DNA of 63,204 nucleotides from Streptomyces sp. SM10 (GTDB lineage: Bacteria; Actinomycetota; Actinomycetes; Streptomycetales; Streptomycetaceae). The notes beneath the pieces are model-generated. The model saw nothing but the letters and a program-made list of their open reading frames with translations. It made no database searches and was not told the origin of the DNA. The position numbers and the translations under genes are program-made. Positions 8,072 through 17,080 of this stretch are shown here, in pieces; within the stretch, counting starts at the first letter, position 1, and every line of letters begins with the position of its first letter. The stretch spans positions 1-63,204 of the forward strand of contig NZ_NEUF01000181.1 of assembly GCF_002910915.1 (NCBI RefSeq). The letters are read 5' to 3'.

Positions 8072-9748
8072 ATGCAGCCGCTGGAAGCCGGCGAACCGCA
8101 GACCATCGGCGCCTACCGGCTGCTCGGCAGGCTCGGGGCCGGCGGGATGGGCCGGGTCTACCTGGGGCGCAGCGCCGGCGGACGTACCGTCGCGGTCAAG
8201 GTCGTGCACCCCCACTTCGCCCTCGACGAGCAGTTCCGCGCGCGGTTCCGCCGCGAGGTGGACGCCGCGCGGCGCCTCGGCGAGCAGTGGACGGCCCCGG
8301 TCCTGGACGCCGACCCCGATGCGGCCGTGCCCTGGGTGGCCACCGGTTACGTGGCCGGACCGCCGCTCTCCGACGCGGTCACCCGCCACGGTCCGCTGCC
8401 CGAGTACGCGGTACGGACCCTGGGCGCGGGACTCGGCGAGGCACTCGACGCCGTCCACGCGCACGGCCTCATCCACCGGGACGTGAAGCCGTCCAACGTC
8501 CTGCTCGCCCTCGAAGGCCCCCGGCTGATCGACTTCGGTATCGCCCGTGCGCTCGGCGCCACCGTCTCCCTCACCTCGACGGGCGTCTCCGTCGGCTCGC
8601 CCGGCTACATGGCCCCGGAACAGATCCGGGGCCTGGACCTCTCCGGCGCGGCCGACGTCTTCTCGCTCGGCGCGGTCCTCGCCTACGCGGCGACCGGTGC
8701 CGCGCCCTTCCTCGGCGACTCCTCCGCCGTGCTCCTCTACAAGGTGGTCCACGAGGAACCCGAACTCGGGGAACTGGAGGGCGAACTGCGAGAGCTGGTG
8801 GCCGGATGCCTCGCCAAGGACCCCGCGGACCGGCCCGCTCCTGCCGAGCTCGCCCGCAGGCTCGCCCCCGGCGGGGCGGCCGCGCTCGTGGCCCCGGGCT
8901 GGCTGCCGGGACCCCTGGTGCGTGAGGTCAGCAGGTCGGCGGTGGCCCTGCTGGACCTGGAGCCGCAGGACGGACCCGTCCGGTCGGGCCCGGTGCCCTT
9001 CAGCGACGCCTCGCTGGGGAGCGCGGCCCTCGGCGCCTTCGGCCCCCCTCTGCCGCCCCCGCCCGACGGGCCGCCGGGCACCGCAGGCGCGTCGGGCGAG
9101 CGGGGTCCCGGGGCCCGCATCGCCCTCACCATGGACTCCGGCCCGCAGCCCGGCCGCCGGAAGGGGCGACGGGTCAGCTGCACCGTCGCGCTGGCCGTCG
9201 CCGGCGCGCTCGCCGTCGTGACGGTCGGCGCCGCGACGCTGGGGGACCTGTTCACGCGCGGTGACGACGACCGGGGCAGCGACGCCGCCCAGCCCCCGTC
9301 GGCGAGCCGGTCGCAGTCCCCGCCCGACACCGCCCGGTCCCCGTCGTCCCCCGGCTCCTCGGCCTCCGAGCCGGTGGGCGCGCTGCCCAAGGCCTTCGCC
9401 GGTACGTGGAAGGGCTCGGCGACCGAACGCAGCGGCGCGCCGCACGGCTCGGTCACCGCCGTCTTCGTCGAGGGGAAGAAGGGGGAGGAGGTCGTCCGGC
9501 TCTCGTACCGCTTCGACGCGCTGGGAACCACCGTCGTCTGCAAGGGCGTCGGCACCCTCCTCTCCGGCACGGCCACCGGGCTGAAGATCCGGGAGCGTGC
9601 CGACCCCGACGCCCGCACCGGAGCGATGTGCACCGGCGGTGAGGCCGACATCGACTTCACCCTCACCTCGGACCGGACCCTCCTCTACGAGTCCCACGAA
9701 GAGGCCGCGGGCACGCCGAAGGGCACCCTCACCCGGTCCGGCGGCTGA
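8072..9748 (+). CDS. membrane-anchored eukaryotic-type Ser/Thr protein kinase
   Basis: The 558-residue protein has a complete kinase domain: glycine-rich loop LGAGGMGRVY (21-30), catalytic Lys43 in VAVKVV, catalytic loop HRDVKPSN (135-142), DFG (154-156) and APEQ (181-184). A Pro-rich linker leads to one membrane span (about 369-391), then a Ser/Pro-rich stretch. An extracellular domain of about 130 residues follows and may be the sensor; its ligand is unknown and no PASTA repeats are visible. The ATG at 8072 follows GGGGGAG. The gene sits between mqnA and mqnC; no functional link to menaquinone can be shown. Confidence 0.9.
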   Translation: MQPLEAGEPQTIGAYRLLGRLGAGGMGRVYLGRSAGGRTVAVKVVHPHFALDEQFRARFRREVDAARRLGEQWTAPVLDADPDAAVPWVATGYVAGPPLSDAVTRHGPLPEYAVRTLGAGLGEALDAVHAHGLIHRDVKPSNVLLALEGPRLIDFGIARALGATVSLTSTGVSVGSPGYMAPEQIRGLDLSGAADVFSLGAVLAYAATGAAPFLGDSSAVLLYKVVHEEPELGELEGELRELVAGCLAKDPADRPAPAELARRLAPGGAAALVAPGWLPGPLVREVSRSAVALLDLEPQDGPVRSGPVPFSDASLGSAALGAFGPPLPPPPDGPPGTAGASGERGPGARIALTMDSGPQPGRRKGRRVSCTVALAVAGALAVVTVGAATLGDLFTRGDDDRGSDAAQPPSASRSQSPPDTARSPSSPGSSASEPVGALPKAFAGTWKGSATERSGAPHGSVTAVFVEGKKGEEVVRLSYRFDALGTTVVCKGVGTLLSGTATGLKIRERADPDARTGAMCTGGEADIDFTLTSDRTLLYESHEEAAGTPKGTLTRSGG

Positions 9749-9772
9749 CCCCGGCAAGCGCTGGCGTAGGCT
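9745..9772 (+). promoter_or_regulatory. candidate promoter of mqnC
   Basis: CTGACC, a 16-base spacer and TAGGCT lie just past the kinase stop codon, about 50 bases before the mqnC GTG. This suggests that mqnC has its own promoter. Confidence 0.4.
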
Positions 9773-9820
9773 GGATCGGTCCGTGGATCCGTAGAAAAAC
9801 CGCCGAAAGGTGACAGCCCG

Positions 9821-11020
9821 GTGACCGAGAAGGCCGACCTTCAGCCCGTCCTCGACCGCGCCGCCGAAGGCGGGCGGATCACTCCGGAGGAGGCGCTCGA
9901 CCTCTACCGGTCGGCACCGCTGCACGCCCTGGGGGCCGCGGCCGACGCCGTGCGCCGCCGCCGCTACGCCGGTACCGAGCACATCGCGACGTACATCATC
10001 GAGCGCAACATCAACTACACCAACGTCTGTGTCACGGCGTGCAAGTTCTGCGCGTTCTACGCGCCGCCCAAGGACACCGGCAAGGGCTGGTCCCGCGACC
10101 TCGACGACATCCTGCGCCGCTGCGCGGAGACCGTCGAGCTGGGCGGCACCCAGATCATGTTCCAGGGCGGACACCACCCGGACTACGGCGTCGAGTACTA
10201 CGAGGAGCACTTCTCCGCGATCAAGAAGGCGTTTCCGCAGCTGGTCATCCACTCGCTCGGGGCTTCCGAGATCGAGCACATGGCCCGCATCTCGGGCGTC
10301 GGTGCGAAGGAGGCGATCGAGCGGATCCACGCCGCCGGCCTCGACTCCTTCGCCGGCGCGGGAGCCGAACTGCTGCCCGCCCGGCCGCGTACGGCGATCG
10401 CCCCGCTCAAGGAGTCCGGCGAGCGCTGGCTGGAGATCATGGAGATCGCCCACGGCCTCGGCGTCGAGTCCACCTCCACCATGCTGATGGGCACCGGCGA
10501 GACCAACGCCGAGCGTATCGAGCACCTGCGGTTGATCCGCGACGTCCAGGACCGCACCGGCGGCTTCCGCGCCTTCATCCCGTACACCTACCAGCCGGAG
10601 AACAACAAGCTGAAGGGACAGACGCAGGCCACGCTCTTCGAGTACCTGCGGATGATCGCCATCGCCCGGCTCTTCCTCGACAACGTCGCCCACATCCAGG
10701 GCTCCTGGCTGACCACCGGCAAGGAGGTCGGCCAGCTGTCCCTGCACTACGGTGCGGACGACCTCGGCTCGATCATGCTGGAGGAGAACGTCGTCTCCTC
10801 GGCCGGTGCCAAGCACCGTTCGAACCGGCTCGAGATCATCGACCTGATCCGCAAGGCGGGCCGCGTCCCGGCCCAGCGCGCCACGACCTACGAGCACCTG
10901 GTCGTCCACGACGACCCGGCGAACGACCCGGTCGACGAGCGCGTCGTCTCCCACATCTCCTCGACGGCGATCGTGGGCGGCACGGCCCACCCGGAGCTCA
11001 AGCTCCTCGACGCCAACTGA
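9821..11020 (+). CDS. mqnC: dehypoxanthine futalosine cyclase MqnC (radical SAM)
   Basis: The 399-residue enzyme has the radical-SAM cluster motif CVTACKFC (Cys70, Cys74, Cys77). The family segment GGTQIMFQGGHHPDYGVEYYEEHF is at about 112-135, shown here only by its ends GGTQIMFQGG and DYGVEYYEEHF. MqnC cyclises dehypoxanthine futalosine to cyclic de-hypoxanthine futalosine, the third step of the pathway begun by MqnA. Length and motifs match MqnC rather than its relative MqnE. The GTG at 9821 follows GAAAGGTGAC. The next gene begins 7 bases after the stop and is probably co-transcribed. Confidence 0.95.
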   Translation: MTEKADLQPVLDRAAEGGRITPEEALDLYRSAPLHALGAAADAVRRRRYAGTEHIATYIIERNINYTNVCVTACKFCAFYAPPKDTGKGWSRDLDDILRRCAETVELGGTQIMFQGGHHPDYGVEYYEEHFSAIKKAFPQLVIHSLGASEIEHMARISGVGAKEAIERIHAAGLDSFAGAGAELLPARPRTAIAPLKESGERWLEIMEIAHGLGVESTSTMLMGTGETNAERIEHLRLIRDVQDRTGGFRAFIPYTYQPENNKLKGQTQATLFEYLRMIAIARLFLDNVAHIQGSWLTTGKEVGQLSLHYGADDLGSIMLEENVVSSAGAKHRSNRLEIIDLIRKAGRVPAQRATTYEHLVVHDDPANDPVDERVVSHISSTAIVGGTAHPELKLLDAN

Positions 11021-11027
11021 GGCTTCC

Positions 11028-11672
11028 GTGCTGACCGTTCACGCCGCGCCGCTGGTCCTTCCGGTCGGTGCGGCGGCCGTCCGCGGCGGTGCCGTCGCCG
11101 TGGACGGCGACCGGATCGTGGCCCTGGGGCCGTACGAAGCCGTCGTGGCCGGGCATCCGGCCGCCCGGGTCAGGCAGTGGCCGGGAGTCCTCACCCCGGG
11201 CCTCCGCCAGTGGGACGGCCTCCCGCTGCTGACCCGCTGCTACCACCCCGATCCGCGCGAGGCCGGCGAGCTCGGCGAACAGCCCCTGACCGGCGCCGAC
11301 TTCGATCGGCTGGCCGCGCGGATGGATGAGCCCCGCCGGGCCGGCAGCGTGCGCCGCGGGGTGCAGCGAATGCTGCGCCACGGCACCACCCATGTCGCGG
11401 GCGTCCTCGGCGAGCCCGCGGTCCGCACCGCCGTGGGCCGCGCGGGTCTGACGGTTCTCCCGCCGGCCGGGGCCCCGGCCGGCGAACCGGACCTGGACCC
11501 CTTCGCCCGGGGCCGCGACCTGGCGGGATCCGCGCACGGCCCGCTCGTCGTCGGAGGCCGCGCCGACCTCGCGGTCTTCGACGTGGCGGACGAGGCGGAG
11601 CTGTGTGCGGCGGGCGCCGTGACCTGCGTGGCCACGGTCCTCGGCGGGCGGCTGGTGCACCGGCGGCGCTGA
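11028..11672 (+). CDS. short amidohydrolase-like (imidazolonepropionase-type) protein without visible metal site
   Basis: The 214-residue product resembles the outer parts of the amidohydrolase fold. The N-terminus (GGAVAVDGDRIVALGP) and the C-terminus (GGRADLAVFDV, VATVLGGRLVHR) form the small beta-sandwich seen in imidazolonepropionase-type enzymes. The metal-binding HxH after the first strand is absent: the equivalent position reads VLTPGLRQWDG. The barrel is reduced to about 120 residues. It is therefore unlikely to be a metallohydrolase. GTG start at 11028, tightly coupled to mqnC, suggests an accessory role in menaquinone synthesis, but this is inference only. Confidence 0.6.
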   Translation: MLTVHAAPLVLPVGAAAVRGGAVAVDGDRIVALGPYEAVVAGHPAARVRQWPGVLTPGLRQWDGLPLLTRCYHPDPREAGELGEQPLTGADFDRLAARMDEPRRAGSVRRGVQRMLRHGTTHVAGVLGEPAVRTAVGRAGLTVLPPAGAPAGEPDLDPFARGRDLAGSAHGPLVVGGRADLAVFDVADEAELCAAGAVTCVATVLGGRLVHRRR

Positions 11673-11688
11673 GGACGCCGGGCGCCTC

Positions 11689-12633
11689 TCACGCCACGGA
11701 GGGCCCGCCCAGGTAGCGGCCGTCGCCGTCGTACGGCCAGGCGTTGGACACGCAGCCCTTCAGCCCCTTGATCTGCTGCATCATCGCGGGCGCGGGCTTC
11801 CCCGCGCCGGGGCACGTCTCGTGGCCGTGTCCCAGCCAGTGGCCGACCTCGTGATTGATGATCAGGGCCCGGTACTCGGACGCGGACCCGTCGAACGTCG
11901 GCGAACCCAGCTGCCAGCGCCGCAGGTTGACCATGACGTTCTTGCCGCCGCGGCAGTTGACCTCACCTCGGGTGTCCAGGTCGTACTGTCCGCAGAGCCG
12001 GTCCGTGGTCTTCGGCGTCCCGATCCGGATCACCAGCCCGGCGCTGCCGTCCGCGACCTGGCGGAAGGTGCGGCCCTCGCCCTTGCTCCAGCCCCGTGGG
12101 TCGGAGAGTATCTCCGCGATGTCCTCGGCGGCGCTGTCCGGGTCCACCCCGATGCCGTCCTCCACCTCGACGCGGTAGCGGCTGCCTCCACCGCCGGAGG
12201 AGACGGCCTCGTGCGCCACCGTGAAGGTGCCGGGGCCCGAGGACGGCACGGAGTCAGGATCCACGGACTCCTCGGCGCTGGGTGAGTCCTCGGGGGACTC
12301 GGGCGCCGAGGGGCTCACCGACACCATCGGCGAAGCCGACGCCTCGGGCGAGGCAGGGGGCGGCGAAGCGGTCCGGTCGGGCTCCAGGTCCGCCGCGACC
12401 GCGGTGCCGTCGTCCTGCCACGTCGCGGCGGCGTAGAGGCAGGCCGCCCCGGCCACCATCGTGAACACGGCCCCGGCGAAGACGGCACGCCGTCTTCGCA
12501 TCCGTCTTCGGCGGGCGAGGGACCGTCGTCTCCGGGCGTCAGCACGGGAGGGCCCCGCCCCAGGCGCGGGCGTCCCGGCCCCCCGCCGGTGGGCGCCGCT
12601 CCGTATTCGGTAGGTGTCGTCGTCGCTGTACAT
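11689..12633 (-). CDS. membrane-anchored DUF3152-type protein with metzincin-like zinc motif
   Basis: The 314-residue protein has an Arg-rich N-terminus, one membrane segment (about 49-70), a Ser/Pro/Glu-rich linker and an extracellular domain. That domain carries HEVGHWLGHGH at 261-271, which fits HExxHxxGxxH, followed by a possible Met-turn (PAPAMMQQ, near 283). Several cysteines flank it. This is the layout of the actinobacterial DUF3152 family, which is probably a secreted-side protease, though activity is not established. The start MYSDDD is chosen because upstream residues look untranslated; MIPRTDV at 12681 is an alternative. It converges with the amidohydrolase-like gene. Confidence 0.7.
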   Translation of the reverse strand: MYSDDDTYRIRSGAHRRGAGTPAPGAGPSRADARRRRSLARRRRMRRRRAVFAGAVFTMVAGAACLYAAATWQDDGTAVAADLEPDRTASPPPASPEASASPMVSVSPSAPESPEDSPSAEESVDPDSVPSSGPGTFTVAHEAVSSGGGGSRYRVEVEDGIGVDPDSAAEDIAEILSDPRGWSKGEGRTFRQVADGSAGLVIRIGTPKTTDRLCGQYDLDTRGEVNCRGGKNVMVNLRRWQLGSPTFDGSASEYRALIINHEVGHWLGHGHETCPGAGKPAPAMMQQIKGLKGCVSNAWPYDGDGRYLGGPSVA

Positions 12634-12915
12634 CGGTCCGGTGAGTGCCCGTCGTCTCGGAACGTCCGTGCGGGGGATCATCCGCCCTGCACGCTGACCT
12701 GCTTCTGGAGTACCGGGTGCTCGTCCGCGTACCGCCCGACGTCCAGCAGCCCGCTCCCCCTGACGCCGTCCAGGAGTTGCTGGGTGGTCACCGGTGCGGA
12801 AACCCCTTCCCCCCATCCGGAGAGACGTCGATCAGCACCGTGCTGTTCCCGAATTCGAAGGCGATCGTTCCACGCCGCCGCGAGCGACCTGGGGCGGGGC
12901 TGCTTGAATGGGAGG

Positions 12916-13608
12916 GTGACCCGAGCATCCCTGGACAAGCAGCCGCACGAAGTCGCCTCGATGTTCGACGACGTGGCGGCGAACTACGACCTCACCAACG
13001 ACGTGCTGTCGCTCGGACAGGCGCGTCAGTGGCGCAGGGAAGTGGCCCGGGCCGTCGACGCCCGCCCCGCGCAGAAGATCCTCGACCTCGCGGCCGGCAC
13101 GGCCACCTCCTCGCAGCCGTTCGCCCGGGCCGGCGCCTACGTGGTGCCCTGCGACTTCTCCATCGGGATGCTCCGGGTCGGCAAGGCGCGTCACCCGTGG
13201 ATGCCGTTCACCGCGGGCGACGGCACGAGGCTCCCGTTCAAGGACGAGACCTTCGACGCGGTCACGATCTCCTTCGGACTGCGCAACATCCAGGACACCG
13301 GCGCCGCCCTCGCCGAGCTGTACCGGGTCACCAAGCCGGGCGGCCGGGTCGTGATCTGCGAGTTCTCCCAGCCGACCTGGGCCCCCTTCCGCACGGTCTA
13401 CACCGAGTACCTGATGCGCGCGCTCCCGCCGGTCGCGCGGGCCGTCTCGTCCAACCCGGACGCCTACGTCTACCTCGCCGAGTCGATCCGCGCCTGGCCC
13501 GACCAGGCCGGCCTCGCGACGCTGCTGCAGAAGGCCGGCTGGTCGGACGTGGCCTGGCGCAATCTCACCGGCGGAGTGGTGGCGCTGCACCGGGGTGTAC
13601 GGGTCTGA
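12916..13608 (+). CDS. menG: demethylmenaquinone methyltransferase (MenG/UbiE)
   Basis: The 230-residue SAM-dependent methyltransferase shows KQPHEVASMFDDVAANYD at the N-terminus, the SAM site ILDLAAGTATSS, the UbiE signature region around DAVTISFGLRNI, and the post-motif RVTKPGGRVVICEFSQP. It performs the last C-methylation of demethylmenaquinone. The frame stays open further upstream, but the GTG at 12916 (MTRASLDKQP) is the usual family start. A TTGAAT box ends 6 bases before it, so the transcript may be leaderless. The gene lies between menaquinone and complex I genes. Confidence 0.92.
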   Translation: MTRASLDKQPHEVASMFDDVAANYDLTNDVLSLGQARQWRREVARAVDARPAQKILDLAAGTATSSQPFARAGAYVVPCDFSIGMLRVGKARHPWMPFTAGDGTRLPFKDETFDAVTISFGLRNIQDTGAALAELYRVTKPGGRVVICEFSQPTWAPFRTVYTEYLMRALPPVARAVSSNPDAYVYLAESIRAWPDQAGLATLLQKAGWSDVAWRNLTGGVVALHRGVRV

Positions 13609-13620
13609 CCCGGCGCGGTC

Positions 13621-14139
13621 TCAGAGCTCCAGCCGGAAGCAGTACGCCTCCTGCCCCGACACCGGTGAGGTGTACGACTCGGCCTGTCGCATCCCGAGAC
13701 GCCGGGCGACCGCCATCGAGCGGGCGTTGCGTGAGTTGATCATCGCCACGACCTCCCTCACCCCGAGCGCCTCCGTCCGCTCCAGCGTCGTGCGTGCGGC
13801 GGCCGTCGCGTAGCCGTGCCCCCAGGCGGCCCGGCCCAGCCGCCAGCCGATCTCGATCTCGCCCACCGGGCCGAACGACTCGTGCGGCCACGGCTGGGCA
13901 CCCGTGAAGCCGAGCACCTGACCGGAGTCGTCGAGGACCGTCCACAGGCAGTGCCCGAGCTCCGCGTCGTGCCGTCGCTGGCGGGCGGTCAACTCCTCGT
14001 ACACGGAGTACTCCGCGGGGCGGCCGCCGAGGAACTCCATCACCTCCGGGTCGGCGAACACCCGGTGCCAGGCCAGGGTGTCCTCGTCGGTCGGGACACG
14101 CAGTCGTACGGACGGAGTGGGGTCAGGCGCGTGCGGCAT
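13621..14139 (-). CDS. GNAT-family N-acetyltransferase (RimJ/RimL type)
   Basis: The 172-residue product has the acetyl-CoA binding pattern in GWRLGRAAWGHGYATAA followed by SRNARSMAVARRLGM, typical of RimJ/RimL-like acetyltransferases. The start MPHAPDP at 14139 has an AAGGG ribosome site 9 bases upstream. It converges on menG with a 12-base gap and is divergent from the reductase gene. The substrate cannot be predicted. Confidence 0.82.
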   Translation of the reverse strand: MPHAPDPTPSVRLRVPTDEDTLAWHRVFADPEVMEFLGGRPAEYSVYEELTARQRRHDAELGHCLWTVLDDSGQVLGFTGAQPWPHESFGPVGEIEIGWRLGRAAWGHGYATAAARTTLERTEALGVREVVAMINSRNARSMAVARRLGMRQAESYTSPVSGQEAYCFRLEL

Positions 14140-14236
14140 CGGGGAGCCCTTCGGGAGGTTGATCAGCAGGCACCCATAGACTGCACGCGACCTGTGCCGC
14201 GCGGCACGCGAATTCGAGTCTTCGGGAGATCCGACC

Positions 14237-15520
14237 GTGACCGAGCCCCTCTCCGAACACAGCGCGGACGTGATCGTCGTCGGAGCGGGCCCAGCCGGCT
14301 CCACGACCGCGTACCACCTCGCCAAGGCCGGACTCGACGTGCTCCTCCTGGAGAAGACGGCCTTCCCGCGCGAGAAGGTCTGCGGCGACGGTCTCACCCC
14401 CCGCGCCACGAAGCAGCTCGTCTCCATGGGCATCGACATCTCCGAAGAGGCCGGCTGGCTGCGCAACAAGGGCCTGCGCATCATCGGCGGCGGCGTCCGC
14501 CTCCAGCTCGACTGGCCGGACCTCGCCTCGTACCCGGACTACGGACTGGTCCGCAAGCGCGACGACTTCGACGAGCAGCTGGCCCGCCAGGCCCAGAAGG
14601 CCGGAGCGCGGCTCCACGAGCGCTGCAACGTCGGGGAGCCGGTCAAGGACGAGCGCACCGGGCGCATCACCGGCGTCCACGCCAAGCTCGGCGAGGAGAA
14701 GACCCCGGTCACCTTCCACGCCCCGCTGGTCGTCGCCGCCGACGGCAACTCCACCCGGCTCTCCCTCAACATGGGGCTGCACCGCCGCGAGGACCGCCCG
14801 ATGGGCGTCGCGGTCCGTACGTACTTCACCTCGCCCCGCCACGACGACGACTACCTGGAGTCCTGGCTGGAGCTCTGGGACCGCCGGGGCGCGGAGGACC
14901 GCCTGCTGCCCGGCTACGGCTGGATCTTCGGCATGGGCGACGGCACGTCCAACGTCGGGCTCGGCATCCTCAACTCCTCGAAGGCCTTCCGCGAGCTCGA
15001 CTGGCGCGAGGTGCTCAAGGCCTGGTGCGCCTCGATGCCGGAGGACTGGGGCTACACCCCCGAGAACATGACGATGCCGATCCGCGGCGCCGCTCTCCCG
15101 ATGGCCTTCAACCGCCAGCCCCACTACACCAAGGGCCTGCTGCTCGTCGGTGACGCGGGCGGGCTCGTCAACCCGTTCAACGGCGAAGGCATCGCGTACG
15201 CCATGGAGTCGGGCCAGATCGCCGCGGACGTCATCGTCCAGGCGCACGCCCGCGCCACCCCCGCCCAGCGGGAACTGGCCCTGCACCACTACCCGAAGAT
15301 CCTCAAGGACACCTACGGCGGCTACTACACGCTGGGCCGCGCCTTCGTGAAGATGATCGGGAACCCGCACGTCATGAAGATCGCGACGCAGCGCGGTCTG
15401 ACCCACCCCCTGCTGATGAAGTTCACGCTGAAGATGCTCGCCAACCTCACCGACCCGACGGGCGGAGACGCGATGGACCGCATCATCAACGGCCTGTCGA
15501 AGGTCGCCCCGAAGGCGTGA
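14237..15520 (+). CDS. geranylgeranyl-reductase-family flavoprotein, probable menaquinone tail reductase (MenJ-like)
   Basis: The 427-residue FAD protein has a Rossmann dinucleotide motif (VVGAGPAGS, 15-22), the family segment FPREKVCGDGLTP (about 47-59) and the second FAD motif LLLVGDAGGLVNPFNGEGIAYA, of which VGDAGG and NPFNGEG are the key parts. Family members saturate isoprenoid chains; MenJ of Mycobacterium reduces one double bond of the menaquinone tail. Streptomycete menaquinones are partly hydrogenated, and menG lies close by, so this role is likely but not proven. GTG start at 14237. Confidence 0.8.
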   Translation: MTEPLSEHSADVIVVGAGPAGSTTAYHLAKAGLDVLLLEKTAFPREKVCGDGLTPRATKQLVSMGIDISEEAGWLRNKGLRIIGGGVRLQLDWPDLASYPDYGLVRKRDDFDEQLARQAQKAGARLHERCNVGEPVKDERTGRITGVHAKLGEEKTPVTFHAPLVVAADGNSTRLSLNMGLHRREDRPMGVAVRTYFTSPRHDDDYLESWLELWDRRGAEDRLLPGYGWIFGMGDGTSNVGLGILNSSKAFRELDWREVLKAWCASMPEDWGYTPENMTMPIRGAALPMAFNRQPHYTKGLLLVGDAGGLVNPFNGEGIAYAMESGQIAADVIVQAHARATPAQRELALHHYPKILKDTYGGYYTLGRAFVKMIGNPHVMKIATQRGLTHPLLMKFTLKMLANLTDPTGGDAMDRIINGLSKVAPKA

Positions 15521-15586
15521 GTACCGGGGGCCACGGGTGACCCCGGGCCCCGCCCCGCCGGCCCGCCCTGCGATAGGTTGCGGGCC

Positions 15587-17071
15587 ATGGGGGCATCGAG
15601 GGCATGGACCACCCGCGGCTGCCGGTGGCTCGGCGCTGCCGGATCACTGGGCGTCGCGCTGGGCGGCTGGGCCGTCGGGACGCTCCCCGCACACGATCCG
15701 TGGGGGCTGTGGGTGCCGCACGGCCCCGCCGTGCGGGCCGCGGGGTACGCGCTCGCGTACGGCGGACTGACCGTGCTCCTCGTCGCCTGGTGGCTGTACG
15801 GGCGGGCGGGAGCCTCCGTACGCGACACCCTGACCACCCTCGGGTGGTGGACCGCGCCGCTCGTCCTCGCACCCCCGCTCCACAGCGCGGACGTCTACAG
15901 CTACATCGCGCAGGGCGCGATGGTCCTCGAAGGGCACGACGTCTACAGCGTGGGGCCCTCCGTCCTCGACCCCGGCGGGCCCGGCGGCGACGCCGCCGCG
16001 AGCGTCGGCGGGCACTGGACCGACACCCCGGCCCCCTACGGCCCGTTCTTCCTCGTCCTCGCGCGGGGCGTCGCCTGGGCGACCGGCGGCGCGATCGTGC
16101 CCGCCGTGCTCGGGATGCGCCTCATCGCCCTGGGCGCCCTGGTGCTGATCGTCTGGGCCCTGCGGAACCTCGCCCGGGAGCACGGCCGCAGCGAGAGCGC
16201 CGCGCTGTGGCTGGGCGCGCTGAACCCGCTGCTGCTCGTCCACGTGGTCGGCGGTGTCCACAACGACGGGCTGATGACCGGCCTCATGCTGGCGGGCGTG
16301 GTCCTCGCCCTGCGGGGCAGATGGATCACCGGCTCGGCGCTCATCGGCCTCGCCGTGATGGTCAAGTCGCCCGCGGCGGTGGCGCTGCTGTTCGTCGGCG
16401 TCGTGGTGGGCCGCGCGGCGGGCGGTCCCCTCGTGCGGAGGGTGGCGAAGGGGCTGCTGGCGCCCGGCCTGGTCGCCGGGGCGGTCGCGGTGGCCGCGAC
16501 CTTCGCCGGGGGCACCGGTTTCGGCTGGCTGGGGACCCAGAGCGTCGCGGGGCGCATCCACACCGCGCTGTCCCTCACCAGCGACCTCGGGCTGGGACTG
16601 GGCGAGCTCCTGCGGCTGCTGGCCGGGACGGACCCGGATCCGGTCAAGTCCGCCGTGCAGAACCTCGGTCTGCTGGTGGCCCTGGTCCTGATCGCCCGCC
16701 TCGCGTGGCTGGCGGCGACCGGGCGTACGGAACCCGTGCGCGCCCTGGGGCCCGCGCTCCTGATCCTCGTCGCCCTCTCGCCGATGGTCCAGCCCTGGTA
16801 TCTGCTGTGGGCGACCGCGGTGATCGCGGCGACCGCGGACGGCGGCCGGGCCCTGGGCGCGGTGACCGTGCTGTCGGCCGCGCTCGTCTACGAGACACAG
16901 CCCTCGGGATCGACCCCGCCGTACGGCTTCGTGCTGGCGGCTCTCGCCTGCGTGGCGGGCGTCCTGCTGCTGCGCGGGGAGCGGGCCGCCGGGGCACGGG
17001 GACACGTGCCGGGACAGCGCCGGCCGGCCGGGGCCACCGCGGAGCCGGACGTACGGACCACGGCGCGCTGA
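15587..17071 (+). CDS. MptB-like integral membrane glycosyltransferase (GT-C fold)
   Basis: The 494-residue protein has about 12 hydrophobic segments and a loop after the second with HSADVYSYIAQGAMVLEGHD. This is the acidic catalytic region seen in polyprenol-phosphomannose dependent alpha-1,6-mannosyltransferases of the MptB type. In mycobacteria MptB builds lipoglycan mannan cores; in Streptomyces the acceptor is unclear. A TAGGTT box ends 7 bases before the ATG at 15587, favouring this start (leaderless mRNA) over the TTG at 15578. The C-terminal 40 residues are hydrophilic. Confidence 0.7.
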   Translation: MGASRAWTTRGCRWLGAAGSLGVALGGWAVGTLPAHDPWGLWVPHGPAVRAAGYALAYGGLTVLLVAWWLYGRAGASVRDTLTTLGWWTAPLVLAPPLHSADVYSYIAQGAMVLEGHDVYSVGPSVLDPGGPGGDAAASVGGHWTDTPAPYGPFFLVLARGVAWATGGAIVPAVLGMRLIALGALVLIVWALRNLAREHGRSESAALWLGALNPLLLVHVVGGVHNDGLMTGLMLAGVVLALRGRWITGSALIGLAVMVKSPAAVALLFVGVVVGRAAGGPLVRRVAKGLLAPGLVAGAVAVAATFAGGTGFGWLGTQSVAGRIHTALSLTSDLGLGLGELLRLLAGTDPDPVKSAVQNLGLLVALVLIARLAWLAATGRTEPVRALGPALLILVALSPMVQPWYLLWATAVIAATADGGRALGAVTVLSAALVYETQPSGSTPPYGFVLAALACVAGVLLLRGERAAGARGHVPGQRRPAGATAEPDVRTTAR

Positions 17072-17080
17072 CCCGCCCGC

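Noticed and set aside
7673..10990. 1105-codon minus-strand frame across the kinase and mqnC genes
   Set aside because: Shadow frame produced by GC-rich third positions of two genuine plus-strand genes.
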